DNA of 64,000 bases. It comes from Clostridium acetobutylicum ATCC 824 (GTDB taxonomy: Bacteria > Bacillota > Clostridia > Clostridiales > Clostridiaceae). The notes under the pieces are model-generated. The model had not been told where the DNA came from, ran no database searches, and was given only the letters and a program-made list of their open reading frames with translations. Shown here one piece after another: positions 44,918 through 54,146 of the stretch. How positions within the stretch are numbered: the first letter of the stretch is position 1; the number at the start of each line of letters is the position of its first letter. The position numbers and the translations under genes were made by a program. The DNA lies in contig NC_003030.1 of NCBI RefSeq assembly GCF_000008765.1, forward strand, positions 964,001 to 1,028,000. The letters are read 5' to 3'.

Positions 44918-45649
44918 ATGATAAAAATTGAAAGTCTTCATAAAACTTATGGAGATAATGAGGTTTTAAAAGGAATAAGTTTAGAGATTAAAGCTGGAGA
45001 AATAGTAGCAGTTATAGGACCTTCTGGAACTGGTAAGTCTACCTTTCTTAGATGTTTGAATTACCTTGAAAGACCAGATAGCGGAACTTTACTTATAGGA
45101 GATGTAAGAGTTGATTTTGAGAATATAAGCAAAGATGAAGTATATAGTCTAAGAAAAAAAACTTCTATGGTATTTCAAAATTATAATTTGTTTAAGAACA
45201 AAACTGCATTGGAAAATGTAATGGAGGCTCTTAGGGTTGTAAAAAAAATGCCTAAAGATGAAGCTGAAAAAGTAAGTTTAGAAGCGCTTAAGCAGGTAGG
45301 ACTTTTGGATAAGGCGAATAGCTATCCATCAAGGCTTTCCGGGGGGCAACAGCAGAGAATTGGTATAGCTAGAGCAATGGTATTGAAGCCTGAGATTATT
45401 TTATTTGACGAACCTACATCAGCTCTTGATCCAGAATGGGTAGGAGAGGTTTTAGATGTAATAAAGGGGATTGCAAGCAGGCATCTAACAATGATAATAG
45501 TTACTCATGAAATGAGTTTTGCAAGAGAGATAGCGGACAAAATTGTTTTCCTTGACGGAGGAAAGATAATTCAATATGGAACACCAGAAGAGGTGTTTGA
45601 GAAATCTAATAATGATAGGGTAAATCAATTTATAAAAAAGTTACACTAG
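44918..45649 (+). CDS. Polar amino acid ABC transporter ATPase
   Basis: 243 aa. Walker A GPSGTGKST, signature [14 protein letters not shown], Walker B IILFDEPTSALDP and H-loop VTHEMSFAREI, typical of GlnQ/TcyC. Starts 12 nt after the permease gene with AAGGTGGTG. Energises uptake of the amino acid bound by the lipoprotein at 45663. Confidence 0.94.
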   Translation: MIKIESLHKTYGDNEVLKGISLEIKAGEIVAVIGPSGTGKSTFLRCLNYLERPDSGTLLIGDVRVDFENISKDEVYSLRKKTSMVFQNYNLFKNKTALENVMEALRVVKKMPKDEAEKVSLEALKQVGLLDKANSYPSRLSGGQQQRIGIARAMVLKPEIILFDEPTSALDPEWVGEVLDVIKGIASRHLTMIIVTHEMSFAREIADKIVFLDGGKIIQYGTPEEVFEKSNNDRVNQFIKKLH

Positions 45650-45662
45650 GAGGAAATAAAAA

Positions 45663-46481
45663 ATGAAGAAGAAGTTAATTACATTATCAATGGCATTATT
45701 AATGAGTGTAGGAATATTCACTGGATGTACACAAAGCGGCACATCAAATAGTGATAATAGCGATAAGAATGTTATAAAAGTAGGTACTTCTACTGACTAT
45801 AGGCCGTTTGCGTTTATAAATCAAGGTGAGAGCCAGGATAAGGTAAAGGGCCTTGAGATTGATGTATGGAATGAAATTGGAAAGAGAAATAATTGGAAGG
45901 TTAAGTATGTAATAGCTAATTGGAATGGCTTAATAGGTATGCTTGATTCTGGAAAGGTCGATACAGTAGCTCATCAGGTTACAGTTACAGAAGAAAGAAA
46001 AGGAAAATATTATTTTTCAGATCCATATGTTTACTCAGGAGTTCAACTTGCAGTTAAAAAAGGAAATAATTCAGTACAATCTTTAAAAGATTTAAATGGA
46101 AAAACAGTTGCAGTTGAATCAGGAATGAATTTCTATAAAGCTATAGAAAAATATAATGCTAATGGTGGGAAAGTTAATATAAAACAGTACAGTGATTATA
46201 ATTCAATCTTTTCTGAGGTTAACTTAGGAAGAGCAGATGCACTTGTAGAGGATAAACTTGCTATAATGGATACTATAAAGAACTCAAAATACGATCTTGA
46301 GCTTGCAGGAAAGCCTATAGAGAATATGGAAAATGCATATCCATTTATTAAAAACACTGCAAACAAGCAAAAAGTAGATAAAATAAATAAAACATTAGCA
46401 GCAATGAGAAAAGATGGAACCTTAAAGAAAATATCAGAAAAATGGTTCGGAGCAGACATAACTTCAAATACGGAAGAATAA
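45663..46481 (+). CDS. Polar amino acid ABC transporter substrate-binding lipoprotein
   Basis: 272 aa. Lipobox FTGC (Cys22), then the SBP_bac_3 fold: VIKVGTSTDYRPFAFI, VKGLEIDVWNEIGKR, ERKGKYYFSDPY, LNGKTVAVESGMNFY, and the late KISEKWFGADIT. The sequence pattern is closest to cystine/glutamine binding proteins (TcyA-like), from memory. Third gene of the importer operon; AGGAGG is upstream. Confidence 0.92.
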   Translation: MKKKLITLSMALLMSVGIFTGCTQSGTSNSDNSDKNVIKVGTSTDYRPFAFINQGESQDKVKGLEIDVWNEIGKRNNWKVKYVIANWNGLIGMLDSGKVDTVAHQVTVTEERKGKYYFSDPYVYSGVQLAVKKGNNSVQSLKDLNGKTVAVESGMNFYKAIEKYNANGGKVNIKQYSDYNSIFSEVNLGRADALVEDKLAIMDTIKNSKYDLELAGKPIENMENAYPFIKNTANKQKVDKINKTLAAMRKDGTLKKISEKWFGADITSNTEE

Positions 46482-46482
46482 A

Positions 46483-46519
46483 AAATAACTATGGTGCCAG
46501 TAAGGCATCATAGTTATTT
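46483..46519. terminator. Bidirectional terminator
   Basis: 16-bp stem AAATAACTATGGTGCC (46483-46498) with GGCATCATAGTTATTT (46504-46519), one G-U, T-run. Shared with the convergent DUF1836 gene, which ends at 46514. Confidence 0.9.
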
Positions 46520-47086
46520 TTTATTATCACTATCTTTAAAATAACAATCAATAATTTTTTCAGCCATTCTTTTTTGTATATTTGCACTTAAAATTAATTC
46601 TGATATTAATAAGAAGAGCTGTTCGTTTTTAGTCTTATCTTCAGTGTTAGTTTTGTCTAAAAAATTTAATTTATCATCTAAGCCTTTTATAAATGAAGCG
46701 GAAGAATTCTTTTGTGCTAATAAAAACTTATCATATAAATCGTCAATATTTATACCATCAGTTGAACTTACCATGAAATTTAGTAAATCTCCTATATCAC
46801 CAATTGAAAGTGTCTGCTTTAGATGATATATAAATATTAACATCATCATATTTTCTTTGCTGTATTTTTTTTTAATAGGAGGAGCTATTAATTTATTTTT
46901 TGTATAATTATTTATCATAGTTTTAGTTAAGATAATATCATCATCACTTCTTTTAAAGGCTTTAAGCTTATTTTCCATAAAAGATGTGACTTGATCCATA
47001 TACAAATCTATATCTGGAATTTCATGGTTTTTAATTGGAGTATAATCGAGTATTTGTTTAGCTAATTCTAAAATTTCATCATTCAT
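46514..47086 (-). CDS. DUF1836 domain protein
   Basis: 190 aa. The central part, DDDIILTKTMINNYTKNKLIAPPIKKKYSKENMMMLIFIYHLKQTLSIGDIGDLL, is the DUF1836 domain, which resembles a MerR-like winged helix. Probable DNA-binding regulator of unknown target. AGGTG precedes the ATG. Monocistronic; its last codons lie in the shared terminator. Confidence 0.85.
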   Translation of the reverse strand: MNDEILELAKQILDYTPIKNHEIPDIDLYMDQVTSFMENKLKAFKRSDDDIILTKTMINNYTKNKLIAPPIKKKYSKENMMMLIFIYHLKQTLSIGDIGDLLNFMVSSTDGINIDDLYDKFLLAQKNSSASFIKGLDDKLNFLDKTNTEDKTKNEQLFLLISELILSANIQKRMAEKIIDCYFKDSDNKK

Positions 47087-47240
47087 ATTATCACCTTTTT
47101 ATATTATATAGCATTGCTTTGTAGGTAACAACATGAATTTATTTTAGTAATATTGTAAAGAATATAAATATATGAAGCTTCTTTAAAATTTATATTGCAA
47201 TATAATTATACATGTTGTATTATATTGATATAGTGATAAG

Positions 47241-47257
47241 TAGTTTTAAAAACTACA
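47241..47257. repeat. Short palindrome before hemolysin III gene
   Basis: GTAGTTTTAAAAACTAC forms a 7-bp stem about 30 nt upstream of the ATG at 47286. Candidate operator or 5'-UTR hairpin. Confidence 0.35.
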
Positions 47258-47285
47258 TGATAAAATTTTATTAGAAGGTGATAGT

Positions 47286-47930
47286 ATGTTTTCGAAATTA
47301 AAGGATCCTGTAAGTGGAATTACTCACTTGGTGGGAGCTGTTTTATCTATAATTGCTTTGGTTTGTATGGTTCATCACTCTATAGTTGCGGACAGTAAGA
47401 TTAGTATTGCTGCGTCTATAATTTTTGGAGTAAGTCTAATTTTTCTATATTCAGCCAGTGCATCATATCATTTGATAAATGTATCTAGGCGTTTAACAAC
47501 AATTTTAAGGAAAATTGATCATATGATGATCTTTGTTTTAATTGCAGGAACATATACTCCTATATGTTTAATAACTCTTAATGGTAAGATTGGTAATATA
47601 ATATTGTTTCTAATATGGGCAGTTGCCATATTAGGTATAGTATTAAAGCTTGTATGGTTTAATGCACCTAGATGGTTATATACTTTATTTTATATAGCTA
47701 TGGGATGGATTGTTGTATTTGCTTTTGCACCCATAAGTAGAATTATGGCACTTCCTGGAATAATCTTCATGGTTTTAGGTGGAATTGTTTATAGTATGGG
47801 TGGAATTATATATGCTTTAAAGTGGCCAGTAAGAAATGCTAAGTACTTTGGATTTCATGAGATTTTTCATCTATTTGTTATGGCAGGAAGTTTATTTCAT
47901 TTTATTATGATATACAACTATGTCATATAA
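47286..47930 (+). CDS. Hemolysin III family membrane protein
   Basis: 214 aa, seven predicted helices, PAQR/hemolysin III family. It carries the family's metal-site motifs: SASYHLI (Ser/His), KIDHMMIF (Asp/His) and FGFHEIFHLFVMAGSLFHF (His cluster). Bacterial members are of uncertain function; the haemolytic name is historical. AAGGTGATAGT is upstream, and a terminator starts 8 nt after the stop. Confidence 0.92.
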   Translation: MFSKLKDPVSGITHLVGAVLSIIALVCMVHHSIVADSKISIAASIIFGVSLIFLYSASASYHLINVSRRLTTILRKIDHMMIFVLIAGTYTPICLITLNGKIGNIILFLIWAVAILGIVLKLVWFNAPRWLYTLFYIAMGWIVVFAFAPISRIMALPGIIFMVLGGIVYSMGGIIYALKWPVRNAKYFGFHEIFHLFVMAGSLFHFIMIYNYVI

Positions 47931-47937
47931 ATTATTG

Positions 47938-47979
47938 CTTAGAGTATAAAGTGTATTTTATACTCTAAGTTTATTTTTT
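47938..47979 (+). terminator. Terminator after hemolysin III gene
   Basis: Perfect 13-bp stem CTTAGAGTATAAA (47938-47950) with TTTATACTCTAAG (47957-47969), 6-nt loop, T-rich tail. Confidence 0.9.
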
Positions 47980-48075
47980 GGTTAATTTGCAAGGGAGTTG
48001 ATTTATTGATAAAAAGTATTTAGAATTTATAGATGTAAGCTAAATTATAAGAGACATGTAGGAAGGAGAAATACG

Positions 48076-49422
48076 ATGAATGAACCTAATGAACTTGAAA
48101 CGGAAGGAGTGTGGAAGCTTCTTTTAAAATTTTCAATACCATCTATAATAGGGATGGTAGTTAATGCTTTATATAGTATTGTTGACAGAATATTTGTTGG
48201 AAGGGGGGTAAATTCTACTGCGCTTTCTGGCGTAGCTATAACATATCCAATAAGTAATGTTATACTTGCATTTGGAATGCTTGCAGGTATAGGATGTTCT
48301 GCTCTAGTCTCTATAAAACTTGGTCAGAAAAAGGTAAAACAAGCTGAAAAAATAATTGGAAATACCTTTACGCTTTTAATTATATTTTCTTTAGTAGTAA
48401 CTTTTTTTGGACTAATATTTCTTGAACCTATGCTGAAGCTTTTGGGGGCAAGTAAAAATACAATGCCTTATGCTAAGCAGTTTGCTGTTATAATTTTATC
48501 TGGAGTGATTCTTCAAAATATGGGATTTGGTCTTAATTCAACGATGAGAGCTGAAGGCGACCCTAAAATGGCTATGAAAACTATGCTTATAGGAGCAGTT
48601 TTGAATTTTATCATGAATCCGCTTTTTATTTTTGTTTTAAAGTTAGGAGTAAGAGGTTCAGCACTGGCAACAATAGTTTCTCAAGCAGTTTGCTCTGTAT
48701 GGGTTCTTTATTATTTTATAAAAGGAAAAAGTTTCCTTAAGATAAAAAGAGAGAATATAAGACTTAGAAGAGAAGTAGTAAGAGAGGTAATATCAATAGG
48801 TATGTCACCTTTTGCTATGCAGCTTGCAGCAAGTCTTATTACCATTACATTTAATAAAAGCTTAGAAAAGTACGGTGGAGACACTTCAATTGCAGCTTTT
48901 TCACTTATAAGCAGCATTCAAATGTTGATATTGATGCCTATATTTGGAATAAATCAAGGTTCTCAACCTATAATAGGATATAATTATGGGGCAAAAAATA
49001 TAAAACGTGTAAAGAAAGCTCTGTGGTATGCTGTTCTTTCAGCATTATGTATTTCTTTTTTGGGATTTATTATTGTACAGATATTCCCAACACAAATTAT
49101 ATCGCTATTTAATAAAAACGACATGAAGCTTATAGGGGTTGGAACAAGAGGAATATCAATTTTTCTTTTGATGCTTCCAGTAATAGGGCCTCAAGCGGTT
49201 TGTACTAATTACTTTCAGGCAGTTGGTAAGGCTAAAAAGTCAATGCTTTTAAGCCTTTTAAGGCAAGTAATATTCTTACTTCCTTCGCTTATAGTACTTC
49301 CAAGGTTTTTTGGATTAAACGGCATTTGGGCAGCAGGACCAACTTCTGATTTTCTTGCTTTTGCAGTCACAACAATCATTATAATGATCGAAATGAAGAA
49401 GATAGGTGAAATAAACTCATAA
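48076..49422 (+). CDS. MATE family efflux transporter (DinF/VmrA-like)
   Basis: 448 aa, twelve predicted helices. Starts with KLLLKFSIPSIIGMVVNALYSIVDRIFVG, and MPIFGINQGSQPIIGYNYGAKN marks the second half, both typical of the MepA/VmrA branch. It differs in branch from the MATE gene at 11252. It converges on the Crp/Fnr gene with a gap of only 4 nt and no evident terminator. Confidence 0.93.
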   Translation: MNEPNELETEGVWKLLLKFSIPSIIGMVVNALYSIVDRIFVGRGVNSTALSGVAITYPISNVILAFGMLAGIGCSALVSIKLGQKKVKQAEKIIGNTFTLLIIFSLVVTFFGLIFLEPMLKLLGASKNTMPYAKQFAVIILSGVILQNMGFGLNSTMRAEGDPKMAMKTMLIGAVLNFIMNPLFIFVLKLGVRGSALATIVSQAVCSVWVLYYFIKGKSFLKIKRENIRLRREVVREVISIGMSPFAMQLAASLITITFNKSLEKYGGDTSIAAFSLISSIQMLILMPIFGINQGSQPIIGYNYGAKNIKRVKKALWYAVLSALCISFLGFIIVQIFPTQIISLFNKNDMKLIGVGTRGISIFLLMLPVIGPQAVCTNYFQAVGKAKKSMLLSLLRQVIFLLPSLIVLPRFFGLNGIWAAGPTSDFLAFAVTTIIIMIEMKKIGEINS

Positions 49423-49426
49423 GTTA

Positions 49427-50116
49427 TTATTCTGCAGCTTCTAAAATTTCTTTTAAAGAGTTAATATCTAATATTGTAATAGATGTTCTATCAAAGTCTA
49501 TAATTCCTTCTTCACGTAGGTTTATGAATTCTCTAGATAATGATGGCCTTGGAATTCCAAGCATTTCAGACAACTGTTTTTTTGACTTATTCATTTTAAA
49601 AGTTAAGTTATTTTGAGCTTCGTACTGTTCAAGTATATAGTTTGATATTTTCTCTCTTATAGTATGATAAGACATATTTTTTAATTTTTTATTCAACATC
49701 AATATCTTATTAGATAGAAGAGACATAAAGCCATTAAGGAAAAGGGAATTGTCGCTGCATAATTTAGATATTGAGGCTTTGGGAATAAAAATTATAGTAC
49801 TTTTAGTACATGCTATTATTGTAGAAGGATAGCTTGTTTTATTGGAGAATATTATTGCTTCACCAAATATCTTGCTTTCTTCTAGTGTTGTTATTGTAAG
49901 ACTTTTACCAGATTCGTAAATTTTCTGTATTTCAACACAACCGCTTAATACTATTCCAATTTTATTGCACGTATCGCCTTCAATTGCGATAGTTTCATCT
50001 TTATAGTATTCTTTTATTGAGTAATTTATAGATGAAAATAAATGATCAATTTCCTGAGTTTCAATTTTTGAAAATAAGATACAATGTTTTAATACGGTTA
50101 AAATTTTTTTATCCAT
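49427..50116 (-). CDS. Crp/Fnr family regulator (HcpR-like candidate)
   Basis: 229 aa. N-terminal cyclic-nucleotide-binding-type beta-barrel (about 15-130), dimerisation helix, C-terminal helix-turn-helix (KSKKQLSEMLGIPRPSLSREFINLREEG). No N-terminal Fe-S cysteine cluster as in Fnr. It is divergent from a ferredoxin-like gene, with the palindrome GTAACATATGTTAC between them, which fits clostridial HcpR (nitrosative stress) sites from memory. The HcpR assignment is inference; other Crp-like roles remain possible. Confidence 0.85.
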   Translation of the reverse strand: MDKKILTVLKHCILFSKIETQEIDHLFSSINYSIKEYYKDETIAIEGDTCNKIGIVLSGCVEIQKIYESGKSLTITTLEESKIFGEAIIFSNKTSYPSTIIACTKSTIIFIPKASISKLCSDNSLFLNGFMSLLSNKILMLNKKLKNMSYHTIREKISNYILEQYEAQNNLTFKMNKSKKQLSEMLGIPRPSLSREFINLREEGIIDFDRTSITILDINSLKEILEAAE

Positions 50117-50140
50117 GTTTTTCTCCCAATACTTTTTTGT

Positions 50141-50154
50141 GTAACATATGTTAC
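50141..50154. promoter_or_regulatory. Crp/Fnr-type operator palindrome
   Basis: Perfect 14-bp palindrome GTAACATATGTTAC, 25 nt upstream of the regulator start and 86 nt upstream of the ferredoxin-like gene. The GTAAC/GTTAC half-sites are of the kind described for HcpR. Confidence 0.7.
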
Positions 50155-50239
50155 TGATATATTTATATAATTTTAATATAATTTAATCATAAAGACAAGT
50201 AATTTTATTTTGCGGAACTTTATATTTAGGAGGAAAAAA

Positions 50240-50950
50240 ATGAAAAGAAAAATAGTAAACATAGATAAAGATAAATGTAATGGATGTGGACTTTGTAGTG
50301 AAGCATGTCATGAAAATGCAATTGAAATAATTAATGGAAAAGCAGAGCTTTTATCTGATGAATATTGTGATGGTTTAGGAGATTGTTTACCTCATTGTCC
50401 AGTTGATGCAATAACTATAATAGAGAGAGAAAGTAAGGAATATGATGAAGAGGCAGTTCAGAGAAGAATTGAAGAAAAGAAAAAATCAAAGTTAGCTAAA
50501 CCCTGTGGATGTCCAGGAGCTATGGCTAAAAAAATAGAAAGAGTAGCTAAGCCTTTAGCTAAAGTAAAGGAAGATAGGTCTTCTGTTTCAGAGTTAATGC
50601 AGTGGCCAGTTCAGTTAAGGCTTGTAAGTCCAGGAGCTCCATATTTTAAAAATGCTAATCTTTTAGTAGCTGCAGATTGTACAGCCTATGCTTATGGTGA
50701 CTTTCACAATGATTTTATAAAGAATCATATAACAGTAATAGGATGTCCAAAACTTGATGATGTTACATATTACAAAGATAAGTTGAAAGAAATTATAGAA
50801 CTTAATGACCTTAAGAGTATAACAGTTGTTAGAATGGAGGTACCTTGCTGTTCAGGCATAGTTTCAGCAGTAAAGACTGCTATGCTTGAAGCAAAAGTTA
50901 TAGTACCTTTTAGAGAAGTTATTATAGGAACTAATGGTGAAATTAGATAA
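50240..50950 (+). CDS. 4Fe-4S ferredoxin-like protein, FrdX type
   Basis: 236 aa. The N-terminal ferredoxin domain has a full first cluster, C13-x2-C16-x2-C19-x3-C23. The second is CDGLGDCLPHCP with Cys43, 49 and 53 but Leu46 where a fourth Cys is usual. A Lys-rich helix and KPCGCPG (about 90) follow, then a roughly 130-residue C-terminal domain with ADCTAYAYGDFH and MEVPCCSGI, giving further possible metal or thiol sites. ATG at 50240 after AGGAGG. Likely an electron carrier or Fe-S repair partner in nitrosative stress if the divergent regulator is HcpR. Confidence 0.85.
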   Translation: MKRKIVNIDKDKCNGCGLCSEACHENAIEIINGKAELLSDEYCDGLGDCLPHCPVDAITIIERESKEYDEEAVQRRIEEKKKSKLAKPCGCPGAMAKKIERVAKPLAKVKEDRSSVSELMQWPVQLRLVSPGAPYFKNANLLVAADCTAYAYGDFHNDFIKNHITVIGCPKLDDVTYYKDKLKEIIELNDLKSITVVRMEVPCCSGIVSAVKTAMLEAKVIVPFREVIIGTNGEIR

Positions 50951-50965
50951 AAATAAGAACCTATT

Positions 50966-51007
50966 AAAATAAATGGGCGCTGCTTTAATGCAGTGTCCAT
51001 TTATTTT
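50966..51007 (+). terminator. Terminator-like hairpin after ferredoxin gene
   Basis: 18-bp stem AAAATAAATGGGCGCTGC (50966-50983) with GCAGTGTCCATTTATTTT (50990-51007), two G-U pairs, 6-nt loop. Confidence 0.8.
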
Positions 51008-51109
51008 AAGTTTAAATAGAAACGTATATAGCAAAATTTAGTATAAAGGTAATAAAGTCTTGGTGAATTCTATATAATATATTCAAAATGGAATTAAGGT
51101 GGAAAGAAT

Positions 51110-52195
51110 ATGGATAATCCTTTTTTTGAAAATGGTTTTTTATGTCCGAATGCATCCATAAACAATTTAGTTATAGAAAAAATGCCAACTGATAAAGTTA
51201 ATAAAAATTTGCAAGGTAAAACTGCAATAGAAGTATTTTCTACAGAATTATTCATAAAAGAAATTAAGAAAAATGCTAATGAATTAAACTTAGATGTTGA
51301 TAAAATAGAGGAGAAGATTTTACCTCAGTACTTAAATGATTTTTTGGAATGTGATTATTGTTTATCTAAGAGGATAGCAAATAATATTGTTAAGTTATTT
51401 GGTGAGAGGTTAGGAGTTATTTTATTAATCTTAAAGAAAGGTGAAAAAGAGAACAGACTTAAGAGAAAGGATTGGGATCAAAGGCATTGGGATTATTGGA
51501 AGAGTATTAAAAATGTAATTTTGGCAGGTGGACTTTCAAGTTCAAAGCTTGGTGAAAATTTGAGGTATCATGCATATAAGGTATTTGAAAATTCAAATGA
51601 AGATGGGTATAACATTATATTAAGCCAAAATTCGTCAAACATAGGTATAAAAGGTTGTAGTAGATATATAAAAGAAAATAATGGGGAAGAAGTATATTTG
51701 GTCTTTGATTGGGGACAAACTTTTATAAAGAGGGGTCTGGTGACAATTGGCAAGGATGGAGCTAAAGATATTATAAATTTAAATAAGGTTTTATCTAAGC
51801 ATATATTATGCAGTTTTAAAGATGTTAGAGAAGAAAAAAAGGAAGCTATTAATTTGCATAAATATCTCTTAAGCATAATTGTAAGAACACTTGAAGAAAT
51901 ACAAGATAAAGTAAAAAAAGTCCAAGATAATATAGTAATTAGTGTGGCTAATTATGTTAGAAATGGAATTATGGCTAATAGGGGTGGGTACGGAAAACTG
52001 AGGCTTTTAACAAATAATTATGAAAAATATCTATCCTGTTCCTTATATAGAATAACCAAAAGAGAATTTAAAATTAAATTAATACATGATGGTACTGCTA
52101 TGGCTGCTGAATTTTCAAACTATCCAAATTCAGTGTGTATATCTTTAGGAACAGTGTTTGGAGTAGGATTTCCTGTTTTAGAGAATGCTAACTAA
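51110..52195 (+). CDS. Hexokinase/ROK-fold (ASKHA) protein with circularly permuted motif order
   Basis: 361 aa, cytosolic. The motifs of the sugar-kinase/actin fold are all recognisable but out of order. An adenosine-site-like block (NVILAGGLSSSKLGENL, 135-151, then SSNIGIKGCSRYI) comes first. Phosphate-1 follows, D200-W-G-Q-T204 with FIKRGLV, then the phosphate-2 block HDGTAMAAEF (326-335) and SLGTVFGVGFP (345-355) near the end. Normal enzymes run phosphate-1, phosphate-2, adenosine. The likely cut point is after GVGFP. RBS AAGGTGGAAAG before the ATG. Monocistronic; substrate unknown. Family-level assignment is by motif reading only. Confidence 0.7.
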   Translation: MDNPFFENGFLCPNASINNLVIEKMPTDKVNKNLQGKTAIEVFSTELFIKEIKKNANELNLDVDKIEEKILPQYLNDFLECDYCLSKRIANNIVKLFGERLGVILLILKKGEKENRLKRKDWDQRHWDYWKSIKNVILAGGLSSSKLGENLRYHAYKVFENSNEDGYNIILSQNSSNIGIKGCSRYIKENNGEEVYLVFDWGQTFIKRGLVTIGKDGAKDIINLNKVLSKHILCSFKDVREEKKEAINLHKYLLSIIVRTLEEIQDKVKKVQDNIVISVANYVRNGIMANRGGYGKLRLLTNNYEKYLSCSLYRITKREFKIKLIHDGTAMAAEFSNYPNSVCISLGTVFGVGFPVLENAN

Positions 52196-52304
52196 AATTT
52201 TATTATAAGAGATTATTGTAAGTATGAGCTTTGTGATTTTTCTTGAAAAAAGATAGAAATTATAATATCCTTATATATAAAATAAATTATTAAAGGTGAC
52301 TTAT

Positions 52305-54017
52305 ATGTATTGTATTGAGGAAAAAATAGAAAAAGCATTGGGAATAAAAGAAGCCTCACTTGTACTTAAAAATTGTAATATAGTAAATGTATTTTCAAGT
52401 GAGATAATACGTGGAGATCTTGCTATAGATGGGGACACTATAATAGGAATAGGGAAATATAAAGGAAAAACTGAAATAGATTTAAGTAATAAATATGTAG
52501 CTCCTGGATTTATAGATTCACATGTGCATATAGAATCATCTATGGTTTCGCCTAAGGAATTTGCAAGAGCAGTTATATCAAGGGGAACCACAACTATAAT
52601 TGTTGACCCACATGAAATAGCTAATGTGTGTGGAATGGATGGGATAAAATACATGATGGAGGAAACAAAGAATATGCCACTTGATGTATTTTTTATGCTT
52701 TCATCATGTGTTCCGGCAACTAGTTTTGAAACTTCAGGTGCAGTTCTTAAGGCTGAGGACTTAAAGGAATTGATTGACAGTGATAGAGTGCTTGGCTTAG
52801 GTGAAATGATGAACTATCCTGGTGTATTAAGTAGAGAAGAGGAAGTACTAAATAAATTAAAGCTTGCAGGAAGTTATAATAAGATAGTTGATGGTCATGC
52901 ACCTTCAGTTAGAGGAAATGAATTAAATGCATATAATTTGGCTGGAATAAAAACTGATCATGAGTGCAGCAGTATAGAAGAAATGAATGAGAAGATAAGA
53001 AACGGAATGTATATAGCAATTAGAGAAGGCTCTGCAGCAAAAAACTTAGATATACTTATAAAAGGAGTTAATGCTAAAAATGAAAGAAGAATTATGTTCT
53101 GTGCAGATGATAGACATCCAGATGATATTTTAAAATCAGGGCATATGGATAATTGTGTAAGAAGAGCTATATATAATGGAATTGAAAATACAGCGGCTAT
53201 TAGGATGGCAAGTATTAATGCAGCTGAATGCTATAAGCTTGAAAGAGTTGGAGCAATTGCACCTTCATATAAAGCTGATTTAGTTGTTTTGGAGGATTTA
53301 AAGGATGTTAAAGTAAACATGGTAATAAAAAGTGGAGAAGTGGTATTTAAGGACAATAAGCATTTAAAGGATATGGGAAGTAAAAGCGATATTACGAAGG
53401 TCAGCAATACAGTTAATATAAAAAAAGTAAGTGAAGAAAATTTAGAACTAAAATTAGATACAGATGTTTGCAGCATTATTTCCGTAGCTTTAAACAGTAT
53501 ATCAACTAAAAACGTAAAGAGAAAAGTCAATCTTAGTAATGGTATATTTAAATGCGAGCTCAATTATGGAATAAATAAAGTTGCAGTAATTGAAAGGCAT
53601 AAGAAGTCTGGAAGTATAGGAATAGGTCTTGTAGAAAACTTTGGACTTAAAAGGGGAGCAATAGCATCCACAGTAGCTCATGATTCACACAATATAATAG
53701 TTCTTGGAAATAACGATGAGGATATGGTGAAGGCTGTAAATGAAATAGAAAGAGTTGGAGGAGGGATAACAATAAGTTTAGATGGGAAAATAATTGAAAC
53801 ACTTGAATTAGAAATAGCAGGATTAATGTCCAATAAATCAATGGAGTTTGTGGCAGAAAGAGTTTCAAAAATGATAAATATATGCCATAATACTTTAGGT
53901 GTAAATAAGGATATTCAGCCATTTATGACTCTTGCGTTTTTAGCACTTCCAGTTATACCAGAGATACGAATTACAGATAAAGGTGTATTTGATGTTGTGA
54001 ATTTTAAATTTCTATAA
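52305..54017 (+). CDS. ade: Adenine deaminase
   Basis: 570 aa amidohydrolase that converts adenine to hypoxanthine and ammonia. Metal-binding PGFIDSHVHIESSMVSP, DPHEIANVCG, VDGHAPSV and MFCADDRHPDD lie in the catalytic barrel. The C-terminal adenine-deaminase domain has VAHDSHNIIVLGNND. Length is as in B. subtilis AdeC. I use the ATG at 52305; the GTG at 52296 overlaps the RBS AAAGGTG. With pbuX-xpt it forms part of purine salvage in this window. Confidence 0.95.
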   Translation: MYCIEEKIEKALGIKEASLVLKNCNIVNVFSSEIIRGDLAIDGDTIIGIGKYKGKTEIDLSNKYVAPGFIDSHVHIESSMVSPKEFARAVISRGTTTIIVDPHEIANVCGMDGIKYMMEETKNMPLDVFFMLSSCVPATSFETSGAVLKAEDLKELIDSDRVLGLGEMMNYPGVLSREEEVLNKLKLAGSYNKIVDGHAPSVRGNELNAYNLAGIKTDHECSSIEEMNEKIRNGMYIAIREGSAAKNLDILIKGVNAKNERRIMFCADDRHPDDILKSGHMDNCVRRAIYNGIENTAAIRMASINAAECYKLERVGAIAPSYKADLVVLEDLKDVKVNMVIKSGEVVFKDNKHLKDMGSKSDITKVSNTVNIKKVSEENLELKLDTDVCSIISVALNSISTKNVKRKVNLSNGIFKCELNYGINKVAVIERHKKSGSIGIGLVENFGLKRGAIASTVAHDSHNIIVLGNNDEDMVKAVNEIERVGGGITISLDGKIIETLELEIAGLMSNKSMEFVAERVSKMINICHNTLGVNKDIQPFMTLAFLALPVIPEIRITDKGVFDVVNFKFL

Positions 54018-54146
54018 ATAAAAAGGAAGTTGATTATTTTGGAATATTAACATATTTTTGGTAGATAAGCTAAAAAAAATTAGTAAAAATATATTCATAT
54101 AAGTAAAAAAATGTGATATGCTATATTGAGACTGAATATTGGTTTA

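Noticed and set aside
53647-53922. Leu/Phe-rich 91-codon frame inside the adenine deaminase gene
   Set aside because: Antisense shadow; the sense frame is a well-conserved enzyme domain.
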